A DNA stretch of 55,041 nt from CAZLFA01 sp964558665 (lineage in GTDB: Bacteria > Desulfobacterota > Syntrophia > Syntrophales > PHBD01), in assembly GCA_964558665.1 (NCBI GenBank), contig CAZLFA010000020.1:1-55041 (forward strand), in the 5' to 3' direction. This document shows, in pieces, positions 24,379-33,397 of the stretch (the first letter of the stretch is position 1; each line of letters begins with the position of its first letter). The notes beneath the pieces are model-generated. The model was not told the origin of the DNA, ran no database searches, and was given only the letters and a program-made list of their open reading frames with translations. A program made the position numbers and the translations under genes.

Positions 24379-26106
24379 ATGATGAAAAAATACCAGGTCC
24401 GGTACCTGACTGCCGCCATATTTGCCTCACTGCTCATGGGCACATGGTTCGCAGCGGACGGCGGCCAAAGAGCATCCGCTGCCGCCGCACTGTCCGGATC
24501 GGTTGTGGACCATAACGGACCCGTTGCCGGGGCGAGGGTGAGGGTGCAGGGCACCAGGGTATTTGCCGTCACGGACAAGGCGGGGCTTTTTGTCATCCCT
24601 GCTGTGACCTCAGGAAAGGCCGTCAACATCAGCGCCTGGAAAGAAGGCTACTACAGCTGCCTGCTGAAGGGCGTTCGCGCGCCGAGGGTAGGCATACGCC
24701 TGCATCTTGTTCCCTATCAGATTTTCGACAACGACAAATATGATTGGATTCCGCCGGAGGGTTCCCGGGGAAGTTGCGTAGAGTGCCACCCTGTCATCAC
24801 GGAGATGAGCCTCAAGGACGCCCACATGAAGGCGGCGCACAACCCGCGCTTCCTTACCATGTACTACGGAACGGATGTGAAGGGCAACCGCAGCCCCCTC
24901 ACGCGTTACAAAGAGGGAGGCGGCATCAGCGCCTGGGCAAATCTGAGAGTGCCGTTGCCCCCTGATCTCTCCAAGCCGTACTACGGACCGGGCTATCTTC
25001 TGGATTTCCCGGGCACGGTGGGCAACTGCACGGCCTGCCATATCCCCGGCGCCTCCATTGCATCCCCCGTCGATCCCCGCACAGTGAAAGGGGCGGATAA
25101 ATTCGGCGTCCACTGCGATTTTTGCCACAAGGTGGAGGACGTCCATGTCAGTTCGACAACCAGGATGCCCTATGACATGAACCCCGGTGTTCAGGCGATG
25201 TCGGTGAGGCGTCCTTTCAAGGGCGATCCGAAAAGGCCCCAGCTCTTCTTCGGAACCATCGAGGACGTCAATGCGGAAGAGGGCGACACCAGCCTGCTGC
25301 TGCTCAGCGAAAGCCGGTACTGCGCGAGCTGCCACTTCGGTGTCTTCTGGAACACCGTCATCTATAATTCCTACGGTGAGTGGCTCAAGAGCCCCTATGC
25401 CGATCCCAAGTCCGGAAAAGCAAAGACCTGCCAGGAATGCCACATGCCGTCCCCCACGATCTACAAGGGGAAGAGGCTGAACAATATCGCCCCGGGCAAG
25501 GGCGGGATCGAACGCGACCCGTCCGCGATTCATAACCATAACATGACGGTGGATGCGGAGCTGCTGCGCAGCGCGCTGAAGATGGATGTCTCGGCGGTGA
25601 TCCGCAACGGGAAGGTGACGGTCGATGTCACGCTGACCAACGACAGGACCGGGCATCACATCCCGACCGATTCCCCTTTGCGCCATCTGATCCTGCTTGT
25701 GGAGGCAGCGGATTCGCGGGGAGCCTCTCTAAAGCAGCTTGCCGGTCCCCGGCTGCCCGACTGGTGCGGCACGGGAGATATTCACAGGGGCCACTACGGG
25801 GGACATCCCGGCAAGGCGTACGCCAAGATCCTGGCCAATAAATGGAACGGGGAGTACCCGACGGGTGCCTACTGGGACCATACCGTGATTGTCAGCGACA
25901 ACCGCCTGGCGGCGCTGGCTGCGGACCGGGAGGAATTTGCCTTTGAAATAACCGGCAGGAAAAATGCTATTGTATCTGTGAAGCTTTTATATCGCCGCGC
26001 ATTCATTACCCTGATGGAGCAGAAGAAGTGGAATACCCCCGATATTGTTATGGCGGAAAAGCATATAATATTGACAGGGAACCAATACTCAGGAAGAGGT
26101 AAATAA
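24379..26106 (+). CDS. pentaheme c-type cytochrome with N-terminal carboxypeptidase-regulatory-like domain
   Basis: 575 residues from ATG 24379 (or 24382). A signal peptide ends near ASA. Residues about 35-110 form a beta-sandwich like carboxypeptidase regulatory domains (SGSVVDHNGPVAGARVRVQG). Five CxxCH heme sites follow: CVECH at 133, CTACH at 217, CDFCH at 246, CASCH at 315 and CQECH at 351. The C-terminal part (about 400-575) is beta-rich and resembles the tail of cytochrome c-554-like proteins (TNDRTGHHIPTDSPLRHLIL). The likely role is electron transfer in the periplasm or at the cell surface. It is probably co-transcribed with the preceding exoprotein. Redox partner unknown. Confidence 0.85.
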   Translation: MMKKYQVRYLTAAIFASLLMGTWFAADGGQRASAAAALSGSVVDHNGPVAGARVRVQGTRVFAVTDKAGLFVIPAVTSGKAVNISAWKEGYYSCLLKGVRAPRVGIRLHLVPYQIFDNDKYDWIPPEGSRGSCVECHPVITEMSLKDAHMKAAHNPRFLTMYYGTDVKGNRSPLTRYKEGGGISAWANLRVPLPPDLSKPYYGPGYLLDFPGTVGNCTACHIPGASIASPVDPRTVKGADKFGVHCDFCHKVEDVHVSSTTRMPYDMNPGVQAMSVRRPFKGDPKRPQLFFGTIEDVNAEEGDTSLLLLSESRYCASCHFGVFWNTVIYNSYGEWLKSPYADPKSGKAKTCQECHMPSPTIYKGKRLNNIAPGKGGIERDPSAIHNHNMTVDAELLRSALKMDVSAVIRNGKVTVDVTLTNDRTGHHIPTDSPLRHLILLVEAADSRGASLKQLAGPRLPDWCGTGDIHRGHYGGHPGKAYAKILANKWNGEYPTGAYWDHTVIVSDNRLAALAADREEFAFEITGRKNAIVSVKLLYRRAFITLMEQKKWNTPDIVMAEKHIILTGNQYSGRGK

Positions 26107-26273
26107 CACATGATGAATTCTTCGATATTTCAAATCCCGCCCTGACGTTCTTGCTGATTCTTAGTAATTGAATTTCCGGTTTTTCACGAACAACAACTAT
26201 CGCCATTTCCTTAAAAGAGGGCATATCTTTTTTTTGCGGTTTATGCTATATCGCAGCCCACTTATCGAAGACT
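26107..26273. other. upstream region of the autotransporter gene with alternative frame
   Basis: It contains an ATG at 26243 whose frame is open into the G8 tract (MLYRSPLIEDFVRGG) but is out of frame with the autotransporter in this assembly. No clear terminator after the cytochrome gene is visible. Confidence 0.5.
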
Positions 26274-28967
26274 TTGTCAGGGGGGGGCAAGGATATAGAT
26301 CAGGCTCAGTTGAACCAACGGAAAAGAACAGGGGAATTTTCAGCAGGATCTCACCGGCTTTGGATGCTTTTGCCGGTTTTTTTTATTTTCGTGGCCGTGT
26401 CAGTCCCTTTTAAACCGGCCTTCGCCCTCCCTGGAAGTCCTCTAAACGCTTCATACCACGTAACCGGCGCCGAAAGTAATTCGATAAACTATGTCATAGG
26501 GACAGGGATACTGTATATTGATGTTGGAGCATCCTTCACCAATAATTCCACGGGAACCATCAATAACTTCAGTCAAATAAATAACTCGTCCACCATTAAC
26601 AACTCCGGCACCATTAACAATTCTTCCACGGGCGTCATCGACAACAACGGTACCGGTACTTTCAACAACAATTCCGGGGGCACCATCAGCATCTATGGTG
26701 GGGTCATCAACAACGGCGGTACTTTAAACAACAGCGGCGTTCTGGATTTGATGGCCGGGAGCTCCTACAATTTTAGTGGCGGCACCCTGAACAACAATGC
26801 CGACGGAACGCTGATCTTCCGCCGGAATTTCACTTCCAACGGGACCACCAGCGGAACCGTAAACCTGAACGCGGGCGGCACGGTGGAAAACTATGCAACC
26901 TTTACGAATTACGGAGGCTCTCCCACCAATGCCGGTGTCTTTAACAACAACACGGGTGGTATCTTCTTGAATGTAGATATCTTCACCAACGATGGCAGCT
27001 TAACCAACAATGGCACCTTCAGAAATCAAGATATCCTCAAAAACAACGGGACATTTAACAACAACACGGACGGTATCTTAGTGAATTCCCATAGTTTCAG
27101 CAACAAAGCCGGAGGCACCCTCACCAATAATGGCAGCTTCAGCAATACCCGTGAAATCTTCAACAACGGAACATTTAACAACAACGGCACCCTCATCAAC
27201 AATGGTACTGTATCCGAATTCTGGAACTATGACACCTTAATCAATAACGGGACCATCACCAACAGCGGCACCTTCATCAACATTACCGGACGCACCCTCA
27301 CCAATGCCGGGACTTTCAACAACAACGGTACTTTCGACAACGACGGCACCTTCACCAACAACGGAACCGTCAAAGGCACGGGGACGATCGACGGCAACTT
27401 CTCCAACGACGGAATTCTTGCCCCGGGCAACTCCATCGGCACCATGAACGTCACCGGCAACTACACCCACAACGCCGGAGCGACCTACCAGGTGGAGACA
27501 AATGCAGCGGGTCAGTCGGACAAGCTCGTCGTTACCGGGACGGCCACCCTGAACGGCGGCACCGTCTCCGTTTTGGCCGAATCGGGCGTCTATAAGATGG
27601 GTACCAATTACAACTACACCATCCTCACCGCGGGAAGCGTCGTAGGGAAGTTTGCGAATGTCACAAGCAACCTGGCCTTTCTTACACCATCACTGAGCTA
27701 TGATCCCACGAACGTCTACCTGCTTTTGACCAGGAACAGCACCGGCTTCGCCGACGTGGCCGCCACCCTGAACCAGCATGCCGTGGCCTCGGGGCTCGAC
27801 CGCGCTTCCCCAACTGCCCAGGGGGATATGAGCGAAGTCATTAATAACCTTCTCGGCCTCTCAGGCCAGGGAGCGAGAAGCGCCTACGACCAGATGGGCG
27901 GCCTCTCCCATGCATCGCTTACGGAAGCGGCGTCCTTCTCCGTGAACAGATACATAGGCGTCCTGTCAGGAAGAATGGGTGGATGCAGTACGGGAGGGAC
28001 GGCTCTCTCCGATGCGGATAACATCCTTCTGGCCTTCAACGAGAACACGGGAAGCGACGCGGGAAACATGCTCCTGGCGGCCATCAACGGCACCAGAGAG
28101 AATGGCGGCATGAAGGAAAACGGCATGAGTGCACTGCCCCGGGGCCTCTGGGCAAAGGGATACGGCAGCATCGGGGAACGCCGGGGCGATGAGATATCGA
28201 CCAAATACGACTACAGGGGCGGAGGCCTGATCGTCGGCTTCGACAGGAAACTGAGCGAGAGGCTGCTCCTGGGTGCGGCTGCGGGCTATTCCTATACGAA
28301 GGTGAATATGAACAGCCTCAACGACGACGGCAGAGTGGCGAGCTACCAGGGCTCCCTGTATGGTGCATACAACATCGACCCCTGGTATGTGAACGGGCTT
28401 ATAGCCTACGGCTATAACCGCTACGACACGACCAGGAACATCGTCTTCGGAGGCATTGCCAGGGTTGCCCATGCCAACTATGGCGGCCACAGCCTGAGCG
28501 GCTATGCGGAGACCGGTTATCGGATCAAAACCAATGCCGTCGACATCATCCCGATGGCATCTATACAGGCCGGTTCCTTATGGCGGAATGCCTTCACGGA
28601 GAGCGACGCCGAGGCGCTTGACCTGAATGCGGACAGCGACCGGACGTCATCGTTTATCGGTTCACTGGGAGTGAAGCTGAGGAAGGAATACAAAACGAAG
28701 ATCGGTTCCCTTACCCCGGAGGTCAGGGTCAGATGGCTCCACGAGTTTGTCAACAGCGACTATGCGCTCAATGCCTCTTTTGCTTATACTCCCGCTTCCA
28801 CTTTCAGCGTCAGGGGAGACAGCGCCAGGAGGGACAGTGCGTCCGTTGGCGCGGGACTGAACTGGGAAATCGACAGGAACTTCGGCCTTGCCCTTACGTA
28901 CGACGCAACGCTGTCCGGCGACCGCACGGAGCACGGCGGGACGGCGGGCATCAGGATCCGTTGGTGA
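26274..28967 (+). CDS. type Va autotransporter with Asn/Thr/Gly-repeat passenger
   Basis: Up to 897 residues. The start is unclear: TTG 26274 opens the frame, ATG 26364 gives a bare signal peptide (MLLPVFFIFVAVSVPFKPAF), and ATG 26243 would be in frame if the G tract lost one base. The passenger (about 60-420) is a run of short beta-helix turns such as GTINNSSTGVIDNN and GTFNNNGTLINNGTV. A PL-like linker (GNFSNDGILAPGNSIGTMNV, TGNYTHNAGATYQVETN) is standard for autotransporters. The C-terminal barrel (about 620-897) starts GLWAKGYGSIGERRGDE and ends in GIRIRW with the terminal aromatic residue recognised by BAM. Probable surface adhesin. Confidence 0.9.
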   Translation: MSGGGKDIDQAQLNQRKRTGEFSAGSHRLWMLLPVFFIFVAVSVPFKPAFALPGSPLNASYHVTGAESNSINYVIGTGILYIDVGASFTNNSTGTINNFSQINNSSTINNSGTINNSSTGVIDNNGTGTFNNNSGGTISIYGGVINNGGTLNNSGVLDLMAGSSYNFSGGTLNNNADGTLIFRRNFTSNGTTSGTVNLNAGGTVENYATFTNYGGSPTNAGVFNNNTGGIFLNVDIFTNDGSLTNNGTFRNQDILKNNGTFNNNTDGILVNSHSFSNKAGGTLTNNGSFSNTREIFNNGTFNNNGTLINNGTVSEFWNYDTLINNGTITNSGTFINITGRTLTNAGTFNNNGTFDNDGTFTNNGTVKGTGTIDGNFSNDGILAPGNSIGTMNVTGNYTHNAGATYQVETNAAGQSDKLVVTGTATLNGGTVSVLAESGVYKMGTNYNYTILTAGSVVGKFANVTSNLAFLTPSLSYDPTNVYLLLTRNSTGFADVAATLNQHAVASGLDRASPTAQGDMSEVINNLLGLSGQGARSAYDQMGGLSHASLTEAASFSVNRYIGVLSGRMGGCSTGGTALSDADNILLAFNENTGSDAGNMLLAAINGTRENGGMKENGMSALPRGLWAKGYGSIGERRGDEISTKYDYRGGGLIVGFDRKLSERLLLGAAAGYSYTKVNMNSLNDDGRVASYQGSLYGAYNIDPWYVNGLIAYGYNRYDTTRNIVFGGIARVAHANYGGHSLSGYAETGYRIKTNAVDIIPMASIQAGSLWRNAFTESDAEALDLNADSDRTSSFIGSLGVKLRKEYKTKIGSLTPEVRVRWLHEFVNSDYALNASFAYTPASTFSVRGDSARRDSASVGAGLNWEIDRNFGLALTYDATLSGDRTEHGGTAGIRIRW
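26280..26287 (+). repeat. homopolymeric G8 tract at the 5' end of the autotransporter gene
   Basis: Eight consecutive G. Loss of one G would join the upstream ATG 26243 frame to the autotransporter frame as RGGKDIDQ. Such tracts switch surface genes on and off by slipped-strand mispairing. Confidence 0.6.
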
Positions 28968-29104
28968 GCGAAGATTGCAGATGATTATCGTTGAAAATCA
29001 GATTGACCTGAACAGTTCCGAATGAAAACTGCAGCACATAGACATCACCGTCCTTCATTGTCTTCTATAAGTGGTCGGGGAACGGGAGTCCGGACAAGAC
29101 CTGG

Positions 29105-29124
29105 ATGCCCGTTTGCACGGGCAT
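29105..29124. repeat. palindromic repeat after the autotransporter gene
   Basis: ATGCCCGTTTGCACGGGCAT, a further copy of the dispersed palindrome, lying in the 246-base space between the convergent autotransporter and dehydrogenase genes. A degenerate GGAACGGGAGTCC half repeat precedes it. Confidence 0.9.
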
Positions 29125-29213
29125 GACAATGAGGCAGTGAGTATGACAATTTTTTCCGTTGCTTCTTCACTTCTTGCCGCTGCCGTTTCCTAAAAAAATT
29201 TCTGAATCGAAGG

Positions 29214-30179
29214 TCAGGGGATGGGCCAGAGAAAGCTCCCGTGCCGGAGGAAATGGACCGCCTGTTCGACGCTGTGCCGGGCCTTCCTTGCAACAGCCTC
29301 CTCGGTGTTGAAGGCATTGTGGGGAGTCATGATCACCTGAGGGCGGCCGGCAAGCTCAAGTGTGGCCTGCACTTCCGGATCGCTGCTGGCATGCCCGCCG
29401 CGCAGTGATACCGCCAGTTCGCTTTCACGGTTAAAGACATCCAGGGCTATCCCGCCCAGATGTCCCTCTTCAAGAAGGCGGGCAAGTCCGGAGGCCGGTG
29501 CCATTTCACCGCGGGCAACGTTTACGAAGATGACTCCCCGCTTTGCCGCCTTCAGACGCTCGTATGAGAAGAATCCCCGGGTTTCATCCGTAAGGTTCAT
29601 GGCGCAGACAATGATGTCCGCCAGGGCGATGCCTTCATGAAGGGGGAGATAACGCACGTGGCTGTGCTTTTCCCTGATGTCCGCGCCGTACACCTTCATT
29701 CCCAGTCCCTGACCGATTGTTGCAATCTCGGAGCCTATATTGCCGACACCCACAACGAGAAGCGTCTTGCCCAGGCACTCCCTGCCGGTAAGATCGTCCC
29801 GCATGAAGCTCCGGAAATGCTCCGTCTGCCGGGGAAGCCTGCGCAGGAGGGACATCCATAAAAGCATTGCCTGTTCGGCAACGGAGCGGTTGCAGTAAAG
29901 GGGAAGGTATCCGCAGGGAATGGATTTTCCGTACCTGTCAAGGTAGTCCTGAAGGTGGTCGTATCCTGTGCTGCGCGACAGGATTCCCGTCAGCTCATCA
30001 CGCCACTCCGGCGGAAGAACGGACTGCGTGCGGATGCTGATCAGCGATGCAGGGGGGCGCTTGTCGCCCTGCTCCTGAATGGTTGCCGGTGTAAAACCGG
30101 CTTCCAGCGACGTGCCTGCCAGACATTTGCAGATGGCTTCGCGCTCCTCCGCAAATGCCTCGTAGAAAAATATGTTCAT
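29214..30179 (-). CDS. D-2-hydroxyacid dehydrogenase family protein
   Basis: 321 residues. NAD-dependent reduction or oxidation of a 2-oxo/2-hydroxy acid; substrate not predictable. The Rossmann motif is GKTLLVVGVGNIGSEIATIG. Substrate-binding and catalytic regions are FVNVARGEM (Arg), GIALDVFNRE and MTPHNAFNT (catalytic His). The N-terminal substrate domain includes LISIRTQSVLPPEW and STGYDHLQDYL. It is a monocistronic gene, with a nearly identical 48-base stretch duplicated in the remnant at 12465-12641. It starts at ATG 30179. Confidence 0.85.
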   Translation of the reverse strand: MNIFFYEAFAEEREAICKCLAGTSLEAGFTPATIQEQGDKRPPASLISIRTQSVLPPEWRDELTGILSRSTGYDHLQDYLDRYGKSIPCGYLPLYCNRSVAEQAMLLWMSLLRRLPRQTEHFRSFMRDDLTGRECLGKTLLVVGVGNIGSEIATIGQGLGMKVYGADIREKHSHVRYLPLHEGIALADIIVCAMNLTDETRGFFSYERLKAAKRGVIFVNVARGEMAPASGLARLLEEGHLGGIALDVFNRESELAVSLRGGHASSDPEVQATLELAGRPQVIMTPHNAFNTEEAVARKARHSVEQAVHFLRHGSFLWPIP

Positions 30180-30431
30180 CGTGTGCTGTCCGGGAAAGTT
30201 TTTGAATGGTCTTCCTTATAGCATTACTCCTGCAAATCTGCATTTGAAAAGATGGCCGGTGAGACGCGCCGAAAAAAATTGTCCCGGCCTGCGTCATGAT
30301 CCTGTGGCAAACATCAATCCGCCTGACGCCGGCCGGATAAAAATCAATCAATAGATTTTCTTAAAGAGAACAACCAATCCCGTTTGCCGATCAACAGCAT
30401 CTGAAAGGTTTTCCTGATAAAATAGGGAAGG
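30180..30431. other. non-coding region upstream of the structured RNA
   Basis: No gene. A TAAAAT-like -10 box near 30417-30422 precedes the structured region, but I cannot find a good -35 box at the right distance. Confidence 0.35.
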
Positions 30432-30535
30432 GGGACCGGGTGGCGTAGGTCCCGGTCCCTGGGAAAGCGCCCTCATCGAAGAGGCGCTGCGAATACACAA
30501 AGAAAGGGACCGAATTGCCTCTTCGGTCCCTTTTT
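30432..30535 (+). ncRNA. candidate structured RNA with attenuator-like architecture
   Basis: Three hairpins in 104 bases. Hairpin A is GGGACCGGG (30432-30440) with CCCGGTCCC (30451-30459). Hairpin B is AGCGCC/GGCGCT with inner TC/GA (30466-30488). Hairpin C is the 12-bp terminator stem (30503-30533). The CGGTCCC of A (30453-30459) can alternatively pair with GGGACCG of C (30506-30512), which would abolish the terminator. No long gene follows on the plus strand, so it could be a free small RNA. No Rfam class recognised. Confidence 0.5.
30503..30535 (+). terminator. strong intrinsic terminator
   Basis: Perfect 12-bp stem AAAGGGACCGAA / TTCGGTCCCTTT with a seven-base loop (TTGCCTC) followed by TTTTT. 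The T tract is better on the plus strand than on the minus. Confidence 0.8.
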
Positions 30536-30800
30536 ATGAGGAGGCTGGCGACAGACCTGCCTACTCCAGTGGACCTGATCATGGCATGGCAACGGCGAAG
30601 CAGTAATGCACGCTGTCGAGTTGAGAGGATTTTAATGATTATAGGATTAAACTCAATATCAAAAGATATTTACCAAAAATTTCATAAATTGAAATATTGC
30701 TGAATTTGCAAAAAATGGACATTCAGGCATGAGATTGTCTAATACAGGCTCCAGCTGAACAAAAAAACTGCGGCCGGATTTCCTGCAAAGCCGGCCGGCA

Positions 30801-32138
30801 TCAGGTCTGACTGGAAAGGAATGCCTCGAGATTGTGCTTGTTGTCGGTGACGCCCATCTTTTTTCTGATGCGGTGGCGGTGGATATTTATGGAGTTGGGG
30901 GAGATGTTCATAATCTCGGCTATCTCCTTGCTGGTAAGCCCCTCCTTGATGAAGTTGGCGATCTGGATTTCGCGGGAGGTGAGGTTGGAGTATTTCGTCG
31001 ACAGCTTGCGCGCAAAAGGAGACACGATGTCCTTGAGATTGGATTCCAGAATGTTGATGTTGACTGTGTCTTTTGCGCTTATGCGGCTTCTCTTCAGCTT
31101 GTCGAGGTAAGGAAGCACGAGGGTTCTTATGTTCATGAGCATTCTTTCTTCAAGCTCGCTCTTGTCGTCCTCCCGGCATTTGACCATGACGCGCAGCGCT
31201 GCATTCAATTCCTTCAGCTCGTGAGTCTTGAGTTCAAGCTCCTTTCCCCTCTTTTTAACGGCCTCTTCGGCATACTTGCGATCGGTGATGTCACGAATCG
31301 ACTCGATGGCACCCGCCAGTTTGCCCTTGCTGTTGTAGAGGGGGCTGGCCTTGGCCCAGAGATAAGCGTTCTTGCCTTTTACCTTCGGCACGTTTGTTTC
31401 GACAATGAGAAGATCGCTCTTTTTCTTTAAAAAGCGATAGCCGTGCTTGAGCTTGGTGCGCGGCTTGAGGATCAGGTCGATGAGAATAGGCCTGCGGACA
31501 CCGTAAAACGGGATAGCGTATTCATAATCGCTCTTGCCCATTATCTGCTCCGCCTTGACGCCCGTCATATCTTCAATGGCCCTGTTCCAGGCAATCACGA
31601 CACCTTTTTTGTCGATGGCGAACGTCGCATCGGGCAGGAACTCAATGATGTCGGCCAGGCGCCGTTCCGATTCCCGGAGGGCTTCCTGGATCCTCCGCTG
31701 TTCGGTGATATCCATCGAGTTGCCGAGGATGGCGGGCTTGCCCTGATAAAAGATGGATGTGACCGTCTCGATGATCCACCGGATTTCACCTGCTCTGGTT
31801 ATGATGCGGAATACATGAGGCGACAGGCTTTCGCCGCGCAGCATTTCACGTGCGTGCTTTTTCACCTTGTCCCTGTCTTCCGGATGGACGATGCTGTCGG
31901 ATTTGCTTCCCGTCAGTTGTGCCAGAGTGCACCCTGCATAGGATGCGGCATTGGTGTTGGCGTAGCGGAATTTACCGTCCTGGACGACGTAGATGCCTGC
32001 GAAAGACTTCTCGGCAAGTGTCCTGAATAACTGTTCGCTCTGCCTCAGAGCCTCATCGGCATGCCTGTGGCTTAAGGACTCCTTCTCGAGTTCCTTTATC
32101 TTCTTTTTTAATGCCTTAGGGTTTTCATTGTGTTCCAT
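30801..32138 (-). CDS. PAS-PAS-LuxR-type transcriptional regulator
   Basis: 445 residues from ATG 32138 (MEHNENPKALKKK); further upstream codons look non-coding. A short coiled coil leads into PAS1 (about 45-155, SEQLFRTLAEKSFAGIYVVQ, ending NSMDITEQRRIQ) and PAS2 (about 165-290, LADIIEFLPDATFAIDKKGV). A second helical linker (ELKTHELKELNAAL) precedes the C-terminal LuxR/GerE helix-turn-helix (LTSREIQIANFIKEGLTSKE, then ISPNSINIHRHRIRKKMGV). There is no kinase or receiver domain, so signals sensed by PAS (ligand, redox or heme unknown) act directly on DNA binding. PAS2 closely resembles the second PAS of the kinase at 36844-40161. Confidence 0.88.
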   Translation of the reverse strand: MEHNENPKALKKKIKELEKESLSHRHADEALRQSEQLFRTLAEKSFAGIYVVQDGKFRYANTNAASYAGCTLAQLTGSKSDSIVHPEDRDKVKKHAREMLRGESLSPHVFRIITRAGEIRWIIETVTSIFYQGKPAILGNSMDITEQRRIQEALRESERRLADIIEFLPDATFAIDKKGVVIAWNRAIEDMTGVKAEQIMGKSDYEYAIPFYGVRRPILIDLILKPRTKLKHGYRFLKKKSDLLIVETNVPKVKGKNAYLWAKASPLYNSKGKLAGAIESIRDITDRKYAEEAVKKRGKELELKTHELKELNAALRVMVKCREDDKSELEERMLMNIRTLVLPYLDKLKRSRISAKDTVNINILESNLKDIVSPFARKLSTKYSNLTSREIQIANFIKEGLTSKEIAEIMNISPNSINIHRHRIRKKMGVTDNKHNLEAFLSSQT

Positions 32139-32314
32139 GGTTCGGCGATCCAAAGATGCAAATAACGGTAAGCGTCTGTAACGAAAGAAGCATATAAGGA
32201 GATCGGAGGACGGTGTCAACAGTAATCTTTGTGCGATCGTAAAAAAGCAGTTTGACATATCAGGATGAAAAGTGGCATTAAAAGCCATTATATAAGAATG
32301 AGAGTTACAGGAAA

Positions 32315-32593
32315 ATGAACCAGATATATCGTACGGCAAAACACCCGGACGGCGCTTCCCAAAACCCGGAGTTTGAGATCAGGGGTGATTTAATCTACAG
32401 AACGGTTCATCATCCTCAGGGGGCATCTTCCGCGGCGGAATATATTATAAAGGGAGGCATGATCTGTCGGACGCCTGAGCACCCGGACGGATCGTCGGCG
32501 CTGGCGGAATACGAAATAAGAGGCTCACTGATATTCCGCACCGATTATCACTTCAGAGGGGCTTCCTCTGAAGCGGAATACGAAATAAGATAG
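32315..32593 (+). CDS. small protein of four tandem ~23-residue repeats
   Basis: 92 residues made almost entirely of four repeats with consensus (I/L)(Y/F)RTxxHPxGASxxAEYEIRG: NQIYRTAKHPDGAS, DLIYRTVHHPQGAS, GMICRTPEHPDGSS, SLIFRTDYHFRGAS. Each predicts two beta strands, so a four-fold symmetric beta structure is likely. AGGA lies before ATG 32315. There is no signal peptide. I do not know a function. It is divergent from the PAS-LuxR regulator and faces the same way as the next periplasmic protein. Confidence 0.65.
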   Translation: MNQIYRTAKHPDGASQNPEFEIRGDLIYRTVHHPQGASSAAEYIIKGGMICRTPEHPDGSSALAEYEIRGSLIFRTDYHFRGASSEAEYEIR

Positions 32594-32801
32594 TTTCCGT
32601 CTGGAAAGGGCTCTTTTCCTCTCTGGCTGTGTCGATCAGCGGTATTGCTTGTGAGACGTACATTATGTACGCCCCGTGCAATTCCTTGATCTCCTTGCCA
32701 GAAAAAAATACCTCCTTTCCAGTCCGGAAACCGAAAGATTCGGCATCTGGAGTTTCCGGATGGACACCAGATAGTTGTTGTCGCTAAGGGAGTGAGAGAA
32801 T

Positions 32802-33344
32802 ATGAAGAAGACAGTGATGACACTGCTGCTGCTCCTTTTTTGCAGCAACGCCTTCGCTACGGCGCAGTTTCCGGATTACCTGCTGTATAAAGGCGAGAAA
32901 CTGCCTATATACAGCAATCCTCTTGAATCGTATTTCAGCGCAGACAATCCGCGTCCCAAAGATCTTTTCAGGTTTTCCTGCACTGCCCTGTGGCGAGGCT
33001 ATCTGGCTTCGTGGAAGATAGAGGACGGGTATCTTTATCTGACAAAAATTGTGACGGGAAGCTGTTCAGCCGACGCCCCGGAGATTCCGATTGCCAGGGT
33101 ATTTCCCGGCAGGGAAGCGCCGGTGAAGGCCGTCTGGTTCAGCGGAACCTTGAGAATTCCCCAGGGCAAGCGTCTTCGCTACGTCCATATGGGATACGGA
33201 TCGGTTTATGAAAAGGACCTGTTTCTGACTTTCGAAAAGGGCAAGCTCGTCAGGGAAGAGATTATCGACAATACAAAAAGCCGTCTGCCGTCTGAAGAAG
33301 AAAAGGCGCAGGAGGAGCTGGAAAAGCTCAGAGAGCGCAAGTGA
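32802..33344 (+). CDS. periplasmic protein of unknown function
   Basis: 180 residues with a clear signal peptide (MKKTVMTLLLLLFCSNAFAT). The mature protein begins QFPDYLLYKGEKLPIYSNPL and contains CTALWRGYLASWKIEDGYLY and LTKIVTGSC, a pattern I recall from uncharacterised secreted proteins. The C-terminal helix is highly charged (SEEEKAQEELEKLRERK). It follows the repeat protein by about 210 bases of non-coding sequence with a GGAAAGGGCTCTTTTCC hairpin. No function assigned. Confidence 0.65.
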   Translation: MKKTVMTLLLLLFCSNAFATAQFPDYLLYKGEKLPIYSNPLESYFSADNPRPKDLFRFSCTALWRGYLASWKIEDGYLYLTKIVTGSCSADAPEIPIARVFPGREAPVKAVWFSGTLRIPQGKRLRYVHMGYGSVYEKDLFLTFEKGKLVREEIIDNTKSRLPSEEEKAQEELEKLRERK

Positions 33345-33397
33345 TCTCACGGCGAAGTTTCCGGGTGTCGTAATCAAATGACTGCTTAGCTGTTGCT

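Noticed and set aside
26520..27470. Repeated AACAACGG/ACCATTAACAA motifs as a possible CRISPR or tandem-repeat array
   Set aside because: They are codons of the Asn/Gly/Thr repeats of the autotransporter passenger; spacing is irregular and units are degenerate.
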